A DNA stretch of 64,000 nucleotides, taken from Jaltomata sinuosa (taxonomy: Eukaryota; Streptophyta; Magnoliopsida; Solanales; Solanaceae). Below are positions 22,290 through 35,948 of this stretch, one piece after another. Both the position numbers and the translations under genes were made by a program. Position 1 is the stretch's first letter; the number at the start of each line of letters is the position of its first letter. Below the pieces are notes generated by a model that was not told the origin of the DNA, ran no database searches, and worked only from the letters and a program-made list of their open reading frames with translations. The stretch covers positions 124,001-188,000 of the forward strand of contig QJPP01003101.1 in NCBI GenBank assembly GCA_003996215.1, written 5' to 3'.

Positions 22290-24044
22290 GTCAAAGGGCT
22301 ATAAAGACAACCAATTCATCCCTAGAATGACATCAAAATCCACAATGTCAATAATTACTAAATCTACTCAAGTCTTATACCCCATGAAAGTAACATGGAA
22401 ATAATGGTAGAATTTATCTACTATCACAGAATCACCAACAAGGGTAGAAATATTTATAGGCACATCAAGTTAATTTCAAATCATGTCCAATACCTCAGCA
22501 AAATTGGTAGACACATAAGAAAAAAGGGATCTTGGATCAAATAAGGTAATAGCTATCCGATCACAGACTAGAATAGTATCTGTGATCACTGGGTCAGATG
22601 CCTTAGCCTCTTACGTCAGGTACCTTTGTCCAGGAAAGCATATAAATAGGTCGTACCTCTTGTTTGTGTGCCATATTATCTGGGCTAAGTACCATATATA
22701 CCAACATGTCCACCACCCCAAATAGACTGGGTGCCACCCCCTACAAATAATGTGACCACTACGTGCACTCTGATGATGATCTCTGCCATGTACACCACCT
22801 CCCTTACTTGTCGGAGTTGGAGCTCTGACAGCCTGGTGCTAAGTTAACTGAACAGTCTATCTAAATTTGGGACACCATCTCCGGATGTGCCCAACCTCAC
22901 TACACTCATAGCATGCCATATCCAAAGTGATCCTCTAAGCCGAAGTTGAGGAAGTAATGTAACCACTGTGATCAGAATAAGGCTGGTTGGCCCCTGGCAG
23001 ACCCCAAGCTGATATTTGTATAGTTGACTTAACAGGGCATCCGAAATACCCATGATAAACTGAGCCCTTTAAGAAAGAGCCACTGTAGCTACAACCTTTT
23101 CAGACCTACTTTTTAGCAGACTTAGCATAACCATTCTATTTTACCCCTTTCACATTCCTGACGTACTCAACTACTTCCTAAAAAGTCTTTCCAAAAGCGC
23201 TGACAACTGAAGTCTCATATTTAACCCTTTAACAAACCTGTGAATCCTCTCCTTGTTTGTATGAAACAATTGCAGTGAATACCTAGAGAGTGAGTAAAAT
23301 CTAGCCTCATAGGCTGCAACAAAAGAACTGACCTTCTCAATACTAGTAAACTCATCTTGTCTCTTATCTTACAATGTACAAGGAACATACAACTCTAGAA
23401 AGAAGGTATAGAATGGTGTCTAAGTCAATGGAGGTGACCCAGCAGGCCTACACTCCAAATAGGCTCTCCACTATAACTTTGCATCCCCTATCAGGTGATA
23501 AGTAGAAAATTCCACCCAATATCTTTCTATTGCCTCCATTTTATGGAGCCTCTCATGAAAATCTATAATGAACTCATAAGCATTTTTTGCCTCAGTACCA
23601 TAGAAAACTAGAGGCTTTATTTTAGTGAACCTCCAAAATAAATTGTTCTCCTCTCCAGTCATCACTGACCCAGTCACCGATCATGGAAACATCCCTACCT
23701 CGGAAGCCTCATCCATCCGTAAATCAAGAACAACAACATGGTGAATACCCTAATTCTTACTAGTAGGACTCGCGGGTTCTACCCCAGTCCCTTCCAAATT
23801 ACCCAGTAGTGTATAAACCTGTTGTAGTACCTCTGAAGAAGCCAGAGGAGGCACAACACCTCCCTAGGCTAGTTTAATTGCCTCTTTTGATACCACCACA
23901 CCAGCGTGATCCTTTGGCTGGGGAGGAGATTCTTATATATCATGGACATGTCTAGCAGTTGGAGCTTTATCCATGGTGGGAAAGATCTCTGTCCCCCACC
24001 TCTTCCACCTCCTTTCTTGCCTGTGTTGTACGTGTCCTCACCAT
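22290..24044 (-). pseudogene. Element E1 gag and protease remnant
   Basis: In sense the start is at 24044 (MVRTRTTQARKEVEEVGD). The gag core at 23471-23677 reads FWRFTKIKPLVFYGTEAKNAYEFIIDFHERLHKME, followed by broken frames, a knuckle region near 22845-22910 and a protease remnant with LFDPRS (about 22540) and DFDVILG-like sequence near 22320. It is colinear with 34200-35948 of E2. The pol part beyond protease is absent: the similarity ends near 22290. Confidence 0.8.
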
Positions 24045-24240
24045 ATATGAGCGAAAAGAGTAAAAGAGGTCAGATACCAATTTGGATATACCAATTGGAA
24101 TCAAGTAATAGCATAAAAGAAAGAAAGAATTGAGTTTCCTAGTGCCTTGTAGCCTCTCGAAGAAAAGTACAAATGTCTTTGTATCATTCCACAAGACTCT
24201 ACTAGACATGTCATTATTCGATGAGATTGATGAACCTAAA

Positions 24241-24256
24241 GCTCTGGTACCAACTT
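24241..24256 (-). other. Element E1 primer-binding site
   Basis: Sense TTGGTACCAGAGC next to the LTR edge at about 24258 corresponds to the initiator-Met type TGGTATCAGAGC with a T-to-C change. It shows that the LTR on its right is the 5' LTR of E1. Confidence 0.65.
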
Positions 24257-25953
24257 TTTCATGACCCAAATGGGAATGAGTGGCACCCACACTAACCCCT
24301 TAGTGGGCTAACCAAGTGTCACCATTTTACCCAAGCCTTAACTAGTCATTTATCAATAATAGAACAACTCAAGGCATAGTAATTAAATCTCAAAACTTGA
24401 TAAAATAAAATGCGGAAGTCTAACTAATACATCCCCAAAATCTAAAAGTCATCCTACAAGGAACTAAACAATGTTTAACAATAATCCAAAAAACAAATAA
24501 ATAGCATTGTCTGAAAATAAAAGACGTGTGTGAGCTAAGAATTTTCCATGGCAGCCATGAGCGAAAGTAGCTCACCCTTGAATCGATCAATCAGAAAATC
24601 TAGATGTGAGGTCTTGACAAAGATTCTGGAACACAGTCTGCACTTAGAAAAGGAAGTGCAGGAGTAGCATCAGTATAAACACTTTGTACTGGTAAGTATC
24701 ATAATAGTAGCAAATATAGATATGGAATAATAAAACACATAGTAAGTACACCACAAATAATTAAATATTCAGTTAATCAAATAGTCACCAAAATCAAGTA
24801 GTTACGTTAACCAATTAAATCACCATGTCCAGACATATGAATGTAAATGAGTAAAAGACATATAAGGCACCAAAACAAACATAAAAGTCATCAAGTAACC
24901 CTACAAATATAATGCAGTCACATCACAAATATGAGTCATGACCATATTGATCACTAAAACATGTAGTCTATGTACCTCATCAGTCTCATAATAATCACAC
25001 AATCTGTATATACATGTAAAAGGGTCTTATTTATGTCCAACTAGTCATGACATGCAGGGGAAAACCAAGGGTCCATGTACTATACCAGCATGGTACCCGC
25101 TCCACTATATAAACACTCATCTGTAAGCTCAAATTAGACTCAAGCCACTCAACAATAGTATAGTATATATATTCTTTATTACTCTCCTCATATCTTAGTA
25201 TGTTCATATCTTAATCATCTCTCAGGATAATGTCAAAAGTACACAATCAATAATAGGTGCACTTTATAATCATAAGTCAGTTAAAGACGGGCTTCAACAG
25301 TTAAGCTTATTGATGCAAGCAATATCAAGCCAAATAATTAATCATCTACCAACTATTTTGGAAGACCAACCAACATGCTATAAGTCGAAAACACATATAA
25401 GAGACTATATTAAGTCTAACTTCACGTAAAACCATAACCTACCCTAACGAAAGAATTCGAATCAACAAGCTACTTTGCAAGAGCCTTGCCTTTCCTCAAA
25501 TCCTCAAAATGTTTAAAATCTAGAATCAAATAATATAGAGAATAATTAATCATCTACGCTTTCAAATTCAAGACTTGGGAATTCAAACCCTCTAATTCTA
25601 CCCTTATTAGAGTCCGTAGGTTTCCCCAATAGTCAATTGCTTATAAATTAATCTCACTTTATCATCACCCATGGAGTTCCTACTCCAATTTCCTCCTTTA
25701 AGCCATTTTTATGCTGAAGGGTACATTTTTATGGAACTTAAGGTCTGCATTCATCAGTATCATGTTTTAGGACAAAAATTACATTCTAGGAGGTGTTAGT
25801 CTATACCTTAGAAACATTCTAGATGATTATTTCATCTACTCATAGGTCTTTCACCCTTTTCATGAACCTAGGGTTCTAACCCATAATCTCGTCATAACAA
25901 TCTCCCTAGTGATTCGACAATGATAAAAGGTTACTAAGTGAAGATGTTGGTGG

Positions 25954-26130
25954 CACTACAAGAAAAAGGCTTACTAGAGACCACCTTTAGAGACGAGTAA
26001 AAAATTTGGTCCTTGAAAGTATGCTTATAGAGACGGGTTTTCCTTCTGGTCCCTAGTTTACGATTTTAATTTGTTTCATAACGAAGAGATTAAATTTGGT
26101 CTCTATATTAATGGAATAGCTGGTCCATAA
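25954..26130. repeat. CACTA left terminal and subterminal repeats
   Basis: Terminal repeat followed by GAGACC, TGGTCCTT, TGGTCCC, TGGTCTC and TGGTCCA words. In this superfamily such subterminal repeats bind transposase; this is family knowledge, the words are seen directly. Confidence 0.75.
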
Positions 26131-29100
26131 AACCAAATTTAGTGGACAAAAGGGACCGCTCACATCACTAAAATCCATTTCCCTTTTTTTGGGTCGTAGT
26201 AAAATATATTTCTCAAAAGTGGCAAAATCCGTATACCCTAATCTCCTCACCATTGTTGCCTGACGTTGAATACTTTATCTCCGTAGATTAAAGCTCCTTC
26301 TTTTTTGCCCATTGTGACCTCTATTTTATCCAAAATAAAATCTGCTGCTACCTTCATATTTTGGAAGAACCCTTTTCTAGTTCGTGTTCGCCATCTCGTC
26401 TTCTCTACCTAGGTTCTTGTTTCAAAAATGCACTATCGTTGATTTTCAGTGTGTTCAATGTTATCCTGTGCCTGCCTTCTTGACTAGTTTTTTTAAAAAA
26501 CAAAATGCATCATTTATTTGGTATGATTTTTTGGACTATCACTGTATAGTTTTGAATATACAATTAATATTTCTACTATTTCTCATCTTGTGTTCCTCTT
26601 CTGCCTATTAGCACATCCAGCTTGCTTCAATTTTGATAAATCGTCCTGTTCTTTGTTAATTTGTATGAATGAAATATCTCTTATTTTGCCTCTTGCAGAT
26701 CTTCTTTCGATCCTTATTTCACCTTTTAGATATTGCGTCTTAGGTGTGGTTTCATCACTGCCCATTCATGGATACCTAAATTTTGACTTGGAGGTCATGT
26801 TGCCAAACATTACTTAATTGCTTATCTCCTAAGAAAATATCTTGTGATTCTGGATAACATGTTAAATTTAGAATCCACGTGTGAGCCATATACTAATTTA
26901 AAGGATAGTTGAATTTGTTAGATCGATGAATACCCTGTTGAATATGAAAGGTAGAGAACCTAATTCAGATTATCTTCGCCATTCATTTTTTGCAAATTAT
27001 CAAGTACAATAGAGTGAAAATCGAACACATGCCTGTAATGAGAAAAGTTGAAGTATACCTTTGGATTTTCAATGCTCTTTTTTCTTATCTTCTTGTTGGG
27101 GAAAACATGTCTCATGTTTACATTATTGTATACATCATGTCTCACTTGAATTTCTGTCTTTCTTATGCCTTCATACTTGTATGACTGAACATTGGAATGT
27201 ACCTACGCTTAAGTGTTGAGGAACCCACCTTCAAGTGCTGCTCCTTCGATTTGATAAAGAAGGTTGCGGTTGGGCCTTGTAACGGCTGTGATAATCAAGG
27301 TAATGGAGGTAATTTTCTATTTCTTTGATTCTTTGATATGGGATTTCTGAAATTCTATAAAATTTAATCAATGGTTTAATAGTTTTTTTTGAGATTCCTC
27401 TTATCTCGATTTGGATTTTCAATTGAGTCACTTTATTGGTACTATTTTTGCTTTTGTATGTACTGTGTTGTATTCTCAAGGGATGTGTTTGGAGAAAGTA
27501 ACAAACCGTACCATATAATATGGTGTGTGCTTCTAGAATTATACCGATTTCTCTATATATTTGTAAATTACATAATTATTGATTATGTTATCCACTCTTT
27601 CAATCCAAGCTCAGTCCTAGAGGGACTTTCTTTCTATTCCTTATTCCCTCTCGAGTTTCAAATTGTTTACTTCCACAACGCGTGTAGAACCATATATTCA
27701 TGATTAACTTTGTTGTTTGGTTCTTTTACTTGGTATTTAAACTAGAATCTTTTTTTTCTTTTTATGAAATTTCATTATCTCAATAGCAATGAGTGTGTCT
27801 CAAGTCGGTGAATTGTTTATAATTCTATGAACATTCTCTGATTATTCAGCAGAGATTTCAAAATAGTGGCTGTTATCTGGAAGTTGTACATATCTATGTA
27901 GTTAGTTTTGGAAGCTCACAATTTGAATTGAATTTCAATTGCTTGAATCTTTACATCTTGTATCTGATTTTCAGGTATTTCCTTGGCTTGCTATACTCAT
28001 TAGCGATATTTGATCTTCTATTTTCAATTTTTTCTTGTTTTGTTCTGATTATTCAAGAATGTTTCAAATAATGTAAGTACGACACAAAATTAGTCCCTTA
28101 TGTATTTTTTTTGTTGAAATAACACGTTGTTGGCTGTGTAAATATTTCTTCTCTGAAAGAAGTTGACCATTTATTTCAAGGTTTCAGATTAAAGGTTCTG
28201 TGAACAAGCCAATTATTATGCTCGGTTAAGGTAAAAATTTATCTCTAAATTTCTTGATATTATGGTTACTCTAATGCAGACCTTTGCCTACGCTGGATAG
28301 TAGTGCAGACTTTGCATTCAACAAAACCATTCAGAATGCAGTTGTAAGAAAATTATACCAGAGAAGCATGGTTTTGGTAGATCAAATGAAATACAAGAAT
28401 ACTAACAAAAAGTGTCTTTTTCTAGAGATTTAGCACTGAGTACCTGTCCTCCGATTTGTACTTCTCTTGCCCAGCGGTTTCTTTTTAGTTTTCATGAAAA
28501 CTTTATCATTGTTTGTATTGTGCTGCTTGCATTTTTTACTTTTTTTTTCCCAGAAATGCATTTCCCTTGAAAATTCCTTGATGTTCATATGATACATAGA
28601 ATTAATGTACATTGAGCAAGTTAATAATCCATCTTGTTAGGTCATTGCTAAGTCCACAAAACTGTACAATATGTCCTGACACAGCAGTATTAAATTAAGA
28701 GGTTAACAAGGGGTACGTCTAGCTCATACGATTAAGAGATACTACCCAAGTCCTAGCAAGAATGTAAAAGTTGTTGCATCTAGCTCCTTGTTCCTCTTCC
28801 CATAGTTCACAAACTTTTCAAGCGTCAAAGTACTCATTTTTTTAGCTCTGTTAAGTGGTCAGAGATCTTGTGATCGATTTATTTCATATGTCTATCCCTC
28901 GACTTGGTAGATATAGCTTCACTCCTTATTTAATTTTTAGATTATCAGTGGCGTGGAACAGCTGGAAATAAGTTCTTAGTATATGTCATTCTCTGTCGAG
29001 TAAGAAGCATATCAAGATGGTGAGTAGATAAGTGAAAAGTTTAGAGTTTTTATTGTTAAAAATAAAAGGTAACATAAGAAAAGTTGATTTATTTCTTTTT

Positions 29101-30044
29101 GCATCTATTAATTGTTGGTTCATCTATTGTATTTTTAACATTTTGAGGTGCGTATATATGCTTTGTTTGTTAGAGCCTATAACTTCTAGGCATGCTAGTG
29201 CTTTTTCCATTTCTTTTACCAGCGTGTAAATTTTTTCTAAAGGTCGAAAATGGCGACTCAAAGAAACTTCGTCATGAAAGGGAGTAATTTGAGATGCAGA
29301 GGAGGAAAGGTACCCCCCTCCCCCCACGCCATATTCAACATGGAAGAAAATTCTTTTGCATGTGAATTTGAAGTCTGATAATGTTTATTTCCATGAACAT
29401 CGTAAGCTAAGTTGCAAGTAGAAGACATGTTCAGTGGCTTGACCAATTTGGTGACTTATCTTGTTTTATGTTTTTTATATCTGACCTGAACAGCTCAGAA
29501 AATCATCTATTCTCTACTTTTATTATTGAAATCTTATCCGTTAATGAGGCTACATTTTCATCTATAGTTGGCATATTTTATATTTCTTAGAACTTTGTTG
29601 TAAATACTTGAGCTCAACGTTAAATACGTAGGTTGGAATTTGGATCCATTATATGGTCTAAACCCTATTTATTTCAATTCTCTAGTAAATATTTTCATTT
29701 GCTTTTAACAGTATGTATTGTGTGTCTTTTACAGGTTTTGAAGACTTCGTGAGTTTACAAGTTCCACCCCAAAATAGAAGATGAGTTTAAAAGTCAAGAT
29801 GCAAGATTTTAAGACCTAAATTGGTTATCATACTGCTGGGAAAATTCTTACATTTTGTGTAATCAATGTAATATATTGGGGTCATACCCCTCTACATTGC
29901 TACCTATGGGATGTTTATATACTTTTTTGTAATTAATTATATATATGAAAGCACGAGATTATTGATACTTTGTCTACTTGCAATTGAATTTTTATATTAT
30001 AAACAATGATATTTTAGAAAAATAGTACCAAAAAGAGACATTTA

Positions 30045-30396
30045 TTCAGGACCAGAATGTAAAACTTTTAACGATCAGATTCCTAGTCCTCAAAAAAACT
30101 TTTAGGACCAGAAAACATGGACGCTAAAAGTAAGTAAATACCAAAAAATGGAACCAAACAATAATTTCAGGACCAAAAATACAGTCCCCAAAGATAATTT
30201 CGGGACCAGAATAAACCTGGCTGCTAGAGGGTTTCAGGGACCAGTTAAAACTCCCAGTCGTTATTGACTTTTAGCGGCGAAACCTATTACGATGGGTGGC
30301 GACCAGATTTTTCTGGTCGCTAATGACTTTTAGGGACCAGATTCAGACCTTTATGGACCAGATTTCCCTTCGCTGATAGCTATTTTTCTTGTAGTG
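30045..30396. repeat. CACTA right terminal and subterminal repeats
   Basis: AGGACCAG, GGGACCAG and TGGACCAG words recur at about 30051, 30103, 30192, 30239, 30332 and 30352, followed by the terminal TTTTTCTTGTAGTG. They are the inverse of the words at the left end. Confidence 0.75.
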
Positions 30397-31045
30397 TGGA
30401 ATAACTTACCTCAATAAAAAAAATCACCCTAGCCTTGGGAAAATTCCCTTTCTAGATCTTTGGAATGATTGTTTGGAGTTTTTGAAGTAAAACTCAAAAA
30501 ACTGACTTAAGCAAGCATTCTGCCTCCCTGTCATCCGCTGTAGCAACCCCTTTCTCGCTATAGCAAGACCGTTAGAGCAATATTGGGCCCACTATGGCAA
30601 GCTCTGGTGACTTGTCAAGTTTTGCTAGGGTCAGACTGTGACAACTATGGTAGTCTTGATGCAACGAGAATCCTTCTGCTACTGTGGTGCCTTAACCATT
30701 AACTCGAGAACTCTAATCAGCAGCCCAATTTCACAATACAATTTTTAAACTTAAGACATCACAAAACTATCCCATTGCAGTAGCCACTATAAACAAATGC
30801 TATAAATTCATTTGTAGACCCGGAATTTCCTATAAAGGACTAGATTACTAGGTCATCCCCAAACATATCACGACAACACAAAAAATATAACCCCGCAAAT
30901 CATAATTCACCATAGTTAGACATAAAACATGTTTTTAGCCTTAAATCACCCCATCTTGAGATCTTATTAACCCAACTCACTAGGGAAAACTCTAATAGGG
31001 GTACTTAGGCCCTGACCATTCCATAACAACTGGGAGGGTCATTAC

Positions 31046-32310
31046 ATTAGATATCAATTAAACAATCATTCGTCACTGAATGGACAAAAAAGGGAATGCA
31101 AGGGAAAGATAACTTACTAAGAAAAAGTTGGGGAAATTTGCTACGCATGTCTAATTCGGTCTCCCTTGTGGCCTCCTCAACATGATGGTCTTCCACTACA
31201 CCTTCAGAGATGCAATCTTCTTTGATCTCAACTTGTGGACCTCTCTATCTAGTATAGCCACAGGTTCCTATTCATAGGACAAATTTTCATCAAACAGGAC
31301 TGAATCCCAATGAATAATATAATTCCCATCTCCATGATATTTCTTCAACAAGGACACATGAAACAACGAGTTAACTCCTGACAAATATAGAGGTAAATCT
31401 AATTCATAGGCTACCTCCCCACACGCTTACGAATGTCAAATGGCCCAATGATCCTCAGACTGAGCTTACCTCACTGATAAACCTCATCACACCATTCATG
31501 GGTGAACCTTTAAGCAACACTTGCTCCCCTACATGAAATCCATTTCTTATCATTCCAGCCTGCATACTCCTTGTGCCTACTCTGGGCTGCTAAGAGATTC
31601 TCTCGAACGAACTTCACCTTCTCTAATGACTCCCTCAACAAATTAGTACCCCAAGGTCATATCTCAAAAGCATCAAACTACCCGATGGGAGATATACATC
31701 TCCTCCAATATAATGCCTCAAATGGAGCCATGTCGATACTTAAGAGATAACTATTGTTATATGCAAACTCAACCAATAGAAAGAACTAGTCCTAATGGCT
31801 ACCAAAGTCTATCACACATGCGCAAAGAATATCTTCCAAGACCTGAATTATCCACTTAGACCGCCTGTTGGTATAAGGGTAAAAGGTCGTATTAGGTCAA
31901 ACCTAGTATCCAACCTAGCTTAAAATGTTACTCAGAAGTTAGAGGTAAAGTGAGTACATATATCTAAGATTATGAAGACCTAAACTTCATGTAATGGGAT
32001 AATCTCACGAGAAATAAAGCTTGGCTAACTTCTCTACATTGTAAGTCACCTGAACTGAAATGAAGTGTGAAGACTTAGTCAATCAATCAACAATGACTCA
32101 AATAGAATAACACTTACCTAAGGTCTTTGGAAGACCAACCACAAAGTCCATTGCAATTCTTTCCCACTTCCATTTAGAAATAGGGATTCTCTGAAGTGTC
32201 CCTCCAGGCCTCTGGTGCTCACACTTTACCTGCTAGCAATTTTGACACCATGCAACAAAATCAACAATATCGCGCTTCATTCTACCCCACTAATAATGTT
32301 ATCTCAAAGA
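31046..32310 (-). pseudogene. Element E2 integrase and chromodomain (decayed)
   Basis: Colinear at DNA level with element A 998-2250, for example the region near 31430-31500 corresponds to the GPY/F-type module and 31190-31260 to the chromodomain. No long frame survives. Purine-rich sense sequence between about 31050 and 31130 adjoins the LTR edge at 31045 and is the likely polypurine tract. Confidence 0.65.
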
Positions 32311-33030
32311 TTAATACATCTTGTCCACACCAGGATGTATAGAGTACGTCAAACTATGAGCCTCTACAAGAATAATCTTGATCAAATAATCAACACAGGG
32401 AACACATACACGCACCTTAATCCTTAAGACACCCTTATCATCAATCACAACCTCTTTCACCTCTCCCTTCAAGATCCTATCATGTATATTGCTCAACTTA
32501 GCATCTTGAAATGGCCTAGCCTTAATATATTCTAGAAAAAAGGACATTGACTCAACACAAGCCAACACTCCACTATACTCAGTCAAATCAAGTCTCATAA
32601 AGTTGTTAGCCAAAGTTTGAACCTTTCTAGACAATGGACGCCTTGTATCCTCTAAACAAGCCATGCTACTGATACTCTCAGGCTTTCTGCTCAAAGCATT
32701 TGCCACCATAGTCATCTTACCTGGATGGTACAAGATAGTTATATTGTATCATTTGAGTAGCTCCATCCATCGATGCTATGTCAGGTTCAAATCCCTCTGC
32801 ATAAACACATGCTACAAGTTACGGTGGTCAGTGAACACCTCACAACGGACACCATAAAGATAGTGCCTCTAAATTTTAAAAGAAAATACCATTGCTGCCA
32901 ACTCTATGTCATGTGCAGGATAGTTCTTCTCATGAACCTTCAACTGCCTAGAAGCATATGTAATGACTTTCTTATCCTGCATCAAAACAACACCTAAACC
33001 ATAACGTGAGATCACAATAAACAACAAACT
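32311..33030 (-). pseudogene. Element E2 RNase H and integrase zinc-binding start
   Basis: The frame 32311-32733 reads YHPGKMTMVANALSRKPES (end of RNase H), a connection region, and then EAHSLTYSIHPGVDKMY, the His-containing start of integrase, where it stops. The RNase H core upstream (about 32734-33030) is broken but recognisable at DNA level. Confidence 0.82.
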
Positions 33031-33039
33031 CCTTATCTT

Positions 33040-33900
33040 CCACAGGCAAAGAAAGGATGGGAATTGTAGTCAGCAAAGTCTTGACCTTTTGGAAGCTCTC
33101 CTCACATTCATCAGACCACTGAAAATATACATTATTCAAGGTCAAGTGAGTCAGTTAGGAATCAATAGAAGTAAACCCCTTTATGAATCGATGGTAATAG
33201 CTAACAAACCCTACAAAGCTGTGAATCTCAGTCACAGAGGGGCCGAGCCTAACTCTTGACTGCCTCTATTTTATATGGGTCAGTCATGATTCCTTTCTTT
33301 GAAATCATATTCCACAAGAAGTACACCCAATCTTGCCAAAACTCACATGTAGAAAATTTAGCAAACAACTACTTTTCATTCAACAACCCCAACAACACCC
33401 TCAAATGGTTCTCATGCTCTTTCTTATTCATTGAATATACAAAAATGTCATCAATAAACACAATTGCAAAAGAATTTAAATACGGTATAAAGATTCCATT
33501 CATCAAACTCATAAGCAGTTGAGGCATTAGTAAGCCCAAAAGACATAAAAAAACTCGTAATGCCCATAGCTGGTCCAAAAAGCAGTTTTAGGTATATCTT
33601 CAACTGATGATACCCAAACCTCAATTCAATCTTAGAGAAAACTGACGCAACCTGAAGCTGATCAATCAAGCCATTTATGCGAGGAAGAGGATACTTATTT
33701 TGAATAGTGACCTTGTTCAGCTGATTGTAGTCAATGCACATATGCATACTTTCATCTTTCTTTTTTACAAATAACACAAGAGCACCCCATGGAGAGGCAC
33801 TTGGATAAATAAACCCTTTACTAAGAAAGTCCTGCAACTAAACTTTTAATTCTCTCAACTCTACAGGTCTATCCTATTTGGAGAAATAGAAATAACATGA
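33040..33900 (-). pseudogene. Element E2 reverse transcriptase (frameshifted)
   Basis: Two overlapping frames share the domain. 33451-33837 has ASPWGALVLFVKKKDES, CIDYNQLN, FSKIELRFGYHQLKI and MSFGLTNAS; 33369-33578 resumes in another frame with IVFIDDIFVYS, the catalytic box with both Asp residues, and EHENHLRVLL. A frameshift in the palm therefore separates them, and the thumb is only seen in further broken frames. Confidence 0.82.
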
Positions 33901-34001
33901 GTCATATGATTTAAATAAATGCAATAGTCGATGTCACAGTCTGGTGGCATGCCAGTTAAATATGTGGGAAACACTTCCAAAAAATCACAGACCACAAGAA
34001 C

Positions 34002-34470
34002 TTATGCTACGCACAAAACTGTGGTACCAGTGTCCCAAAGATATGCTAAAAATGCCAGACACCACATCTCAATCAACTTCTCAGCACGAATAAAGGATAT
34101 AATCTTTTTAGGAACAGGGCTAGAATCACCCTTTAACTCAAGTATAGACATACTAGGCATTGCTATAGTCACAGTCTTAGCATTACAATCTATTATAGCA
34201 TAATACAGGGACAACCAACTCATCCCTAGAATGACATCAAAATCTACCATGCCAAGAATAATTAGATCTACCCAAGTATTATATCCCATGAAAGTAACAC
34301 AACAAGAATGGTAGACTTTATCTACTATTATGGAATCACCAACAAAAGTAGAAACATGTACGGACACATAAAGTAAATCATATATCATATCAAATGCCAA
34401 AAAAAAATAGGTAGACATGTAAGAAATGGTGGATCATCGATCAAATATGGTTGTATCCATCTGATCACAG
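34002..34470 (-). pseudogene. Element E2 aspartic protease (active-site broken)
   Basis: The frame 34002-34418 keeps the C-terminal half (DFDVILGMSWLSLYYAIIDCNAKTVTI and the linker to RT). The active-site region just upstream, near 34430-34455, reads IFDR followed by a stop where FDPGST is expected. It is colinear with E1 22300-22560. Confidence 0.78.
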
Positions 34471-35948
34471 AATAGAATGGTACTTGTGATTACTACATCT
34501 ATTGCCTTAGCCTCGAGTCTTCTTGGAAAAGTATAAAAATTTGTCCTACCTCCTGTCAGCATGCCACCCCTATCGGGCTAAGTACAACCTATACCAACAT
34601 TTCTATTGCCCCAGATAGGCTGGGCTCCACCCCAACCAGTAATGTGACCACCACACCCATCTTGAGGATGATCTCTACCATGTGCACCACCTCCCCTACC
34701 TACTGGAGCTAGAGCTCTGGGAGCCTGGTGCTTAGCTGAGTGACCAGTCTATCTAAAGCTAGGACACTATCTCCGGATGTGCCCAACCTTATCATATTTA
34801 TAGAATGACCAATCCAAAGTGGGCCTTTGAGTCCAAACTAATGAAGTAATGTAATCACTGTGATCAAAAGAAGGCTGGCTAGCCTTTGGTACACCCCCAG
34901 CTAATACCTACAAGGCTGACTGAATGGAGCATCCAGAATACCCCTGAGAAACTGGGTCCTTTGAGAAAGAGACATTGTAGCTAACACCCTTTTGGGTCTT
35001 CTTTTTAGCAGACTTAGCATAACCATACTATTTTATCTTTTCAATATTCCTTATATACTCAACTAGTTCCTAAAATTTCTTCCCAGGAACACACCATCTG
35101 AAGCGCTAATTGATGATGTCCCGTATTCAACCCTTTAACAAACCTGCAAATGGTCTCCTCCCTTTTATGAAACAACTGTAGTAAATACCTAGAGAATGAC
35201 TGAATCTAGCCTCATAGGCTACAAAAGAAGAACTGCCTTTCTCTATACTTGTAAACTCATCCTACCTCTTATCTCAAAAAGTACGAAGAACGTACTTTTC
35301 TAGAAAGAGGTCAATAGAGGTGACCCGGCTAGCCTACAATCCACATTGGCTCTCCATCATAACTTTGCATTCTCTATTAGCTGATAAGTAAATAACTCCA
35401 CTACAAATCACTCTACTACCCTTATTTTATAGAGCTTCTCATGACAATTCATAATAAACTCATAAGAATCTTCTGCCTCAGTACTATGGAAAACTGGAGG
35501 CTTTATTTTAGTGAACCTCCAAAATAAATTGTGCTCCTCTCCAGTAATCACTTACCCGGTCACCAATCTCATAAATAGCCTTACCTCAACAGCCTCATCC
35601 ATTCATGTAGCCATAATAGCAGCATGTTGAACCCCCTGGCAGTCCCTGCCAAATCGCCCATTAGTATAAAAACCTATTGTAGTAGCTCTGAAAAAGAGGC
35701 TTCAAAGCACCTCCCTGCAGTAGTTCCATTTCCTCATTTGTAGCCACACCAGCGTAATCCTCTATCCCAGTGTGGATTTTTGATCTATCATGGAACTATC
35801 CAGCACCAGGAGCTCTACCCCTAGTGGGTGCTACTCTTCATACCCTACCTCTACCACCTCCTCTCGCACGTCCTCTACCTCGAGCCACGACCCCAATAGA
35901 TTGTTCAAGTGACTCTTCTCTTGCTTCTGCTGCACATCTCCTTACCAT
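34471..35948 (-). pseudogene. Element E2 gag (decayed)
   Basis: The start is at 35948 (MVRRCAAEAREE), with an Arg/Gly-rich N-terminus, a core near 35400-35540 corresponding to FHSTEAEDSYEF, and a knuckle region near 34740-34800. Colinear with the E1 gag 22600-24044 but with more stops. Between the start and the LTR lies about 220 bp of leader. Confidence 0.72.

Larger units (their letters stand above)
25954..30396. mobile_element. CACTA (En/Spm-type) DNA transposon, non-autonomous, 4443 bp
   Basis: The left end is CACTACAAGAAAAAGG and the right end is the inverse, ...TTTTTCTTGTAGTG, giving a 14-bp perfect terminal inverted repeat. It is flanked by the direct repeat TGG (25951-25953 and 30397-30399), the 3-bp duplication typical of CACTA elements. 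Subterminal repeats of AGGGACCAG and its complement TGGTCCCT are dense at about 25975-26130 and 30045-30365. No frame longer than about 105 residues exists, so no transposase is encoded. The interior is AT-rich and of unknown origin. It lies inside the shared E LTR, so it is younger than that LTR. Confidence 0.93.
24258..31045 (-). repeat. E LTR shared by E1 and E2 (about 2.3 kb, split by a CACTA transposon)
   Basis: The low-coordinate edge (CATGACCCAAATG at about 24258) adjoins the E1 primer site, and the high-coordinate edge TGTAATGACCC (sense, 31045) adjoins the E2 3' end. The part at 24258-25160 aligns with 36168-37093, the E2 5' LTR. Subtracting the CACTA insert (25954-30396 plus 3 bp) leaves about 2.34 kb. 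One LTR between two same-orientation internal regions is the signature of unequal recombination between LTRs. Confidence 0.82.

Noticed and set aside
26384..27703. Several short frames in the CACTA interior as possible captured genes
   Set aside because: All are under about 105 residues, rich in Phe, Ile and Leu from T-rich sequence, and none has a recognisable motif.
28700..28760. tRNA-like word TCTAGCTCATACGATTAAGAG inside the CACTA element, suggesting a tRNA or SINE
   Set aside because: It only loosely resembles an A box; no B box, acceptor stem pairing or poly-A/T tail follows.
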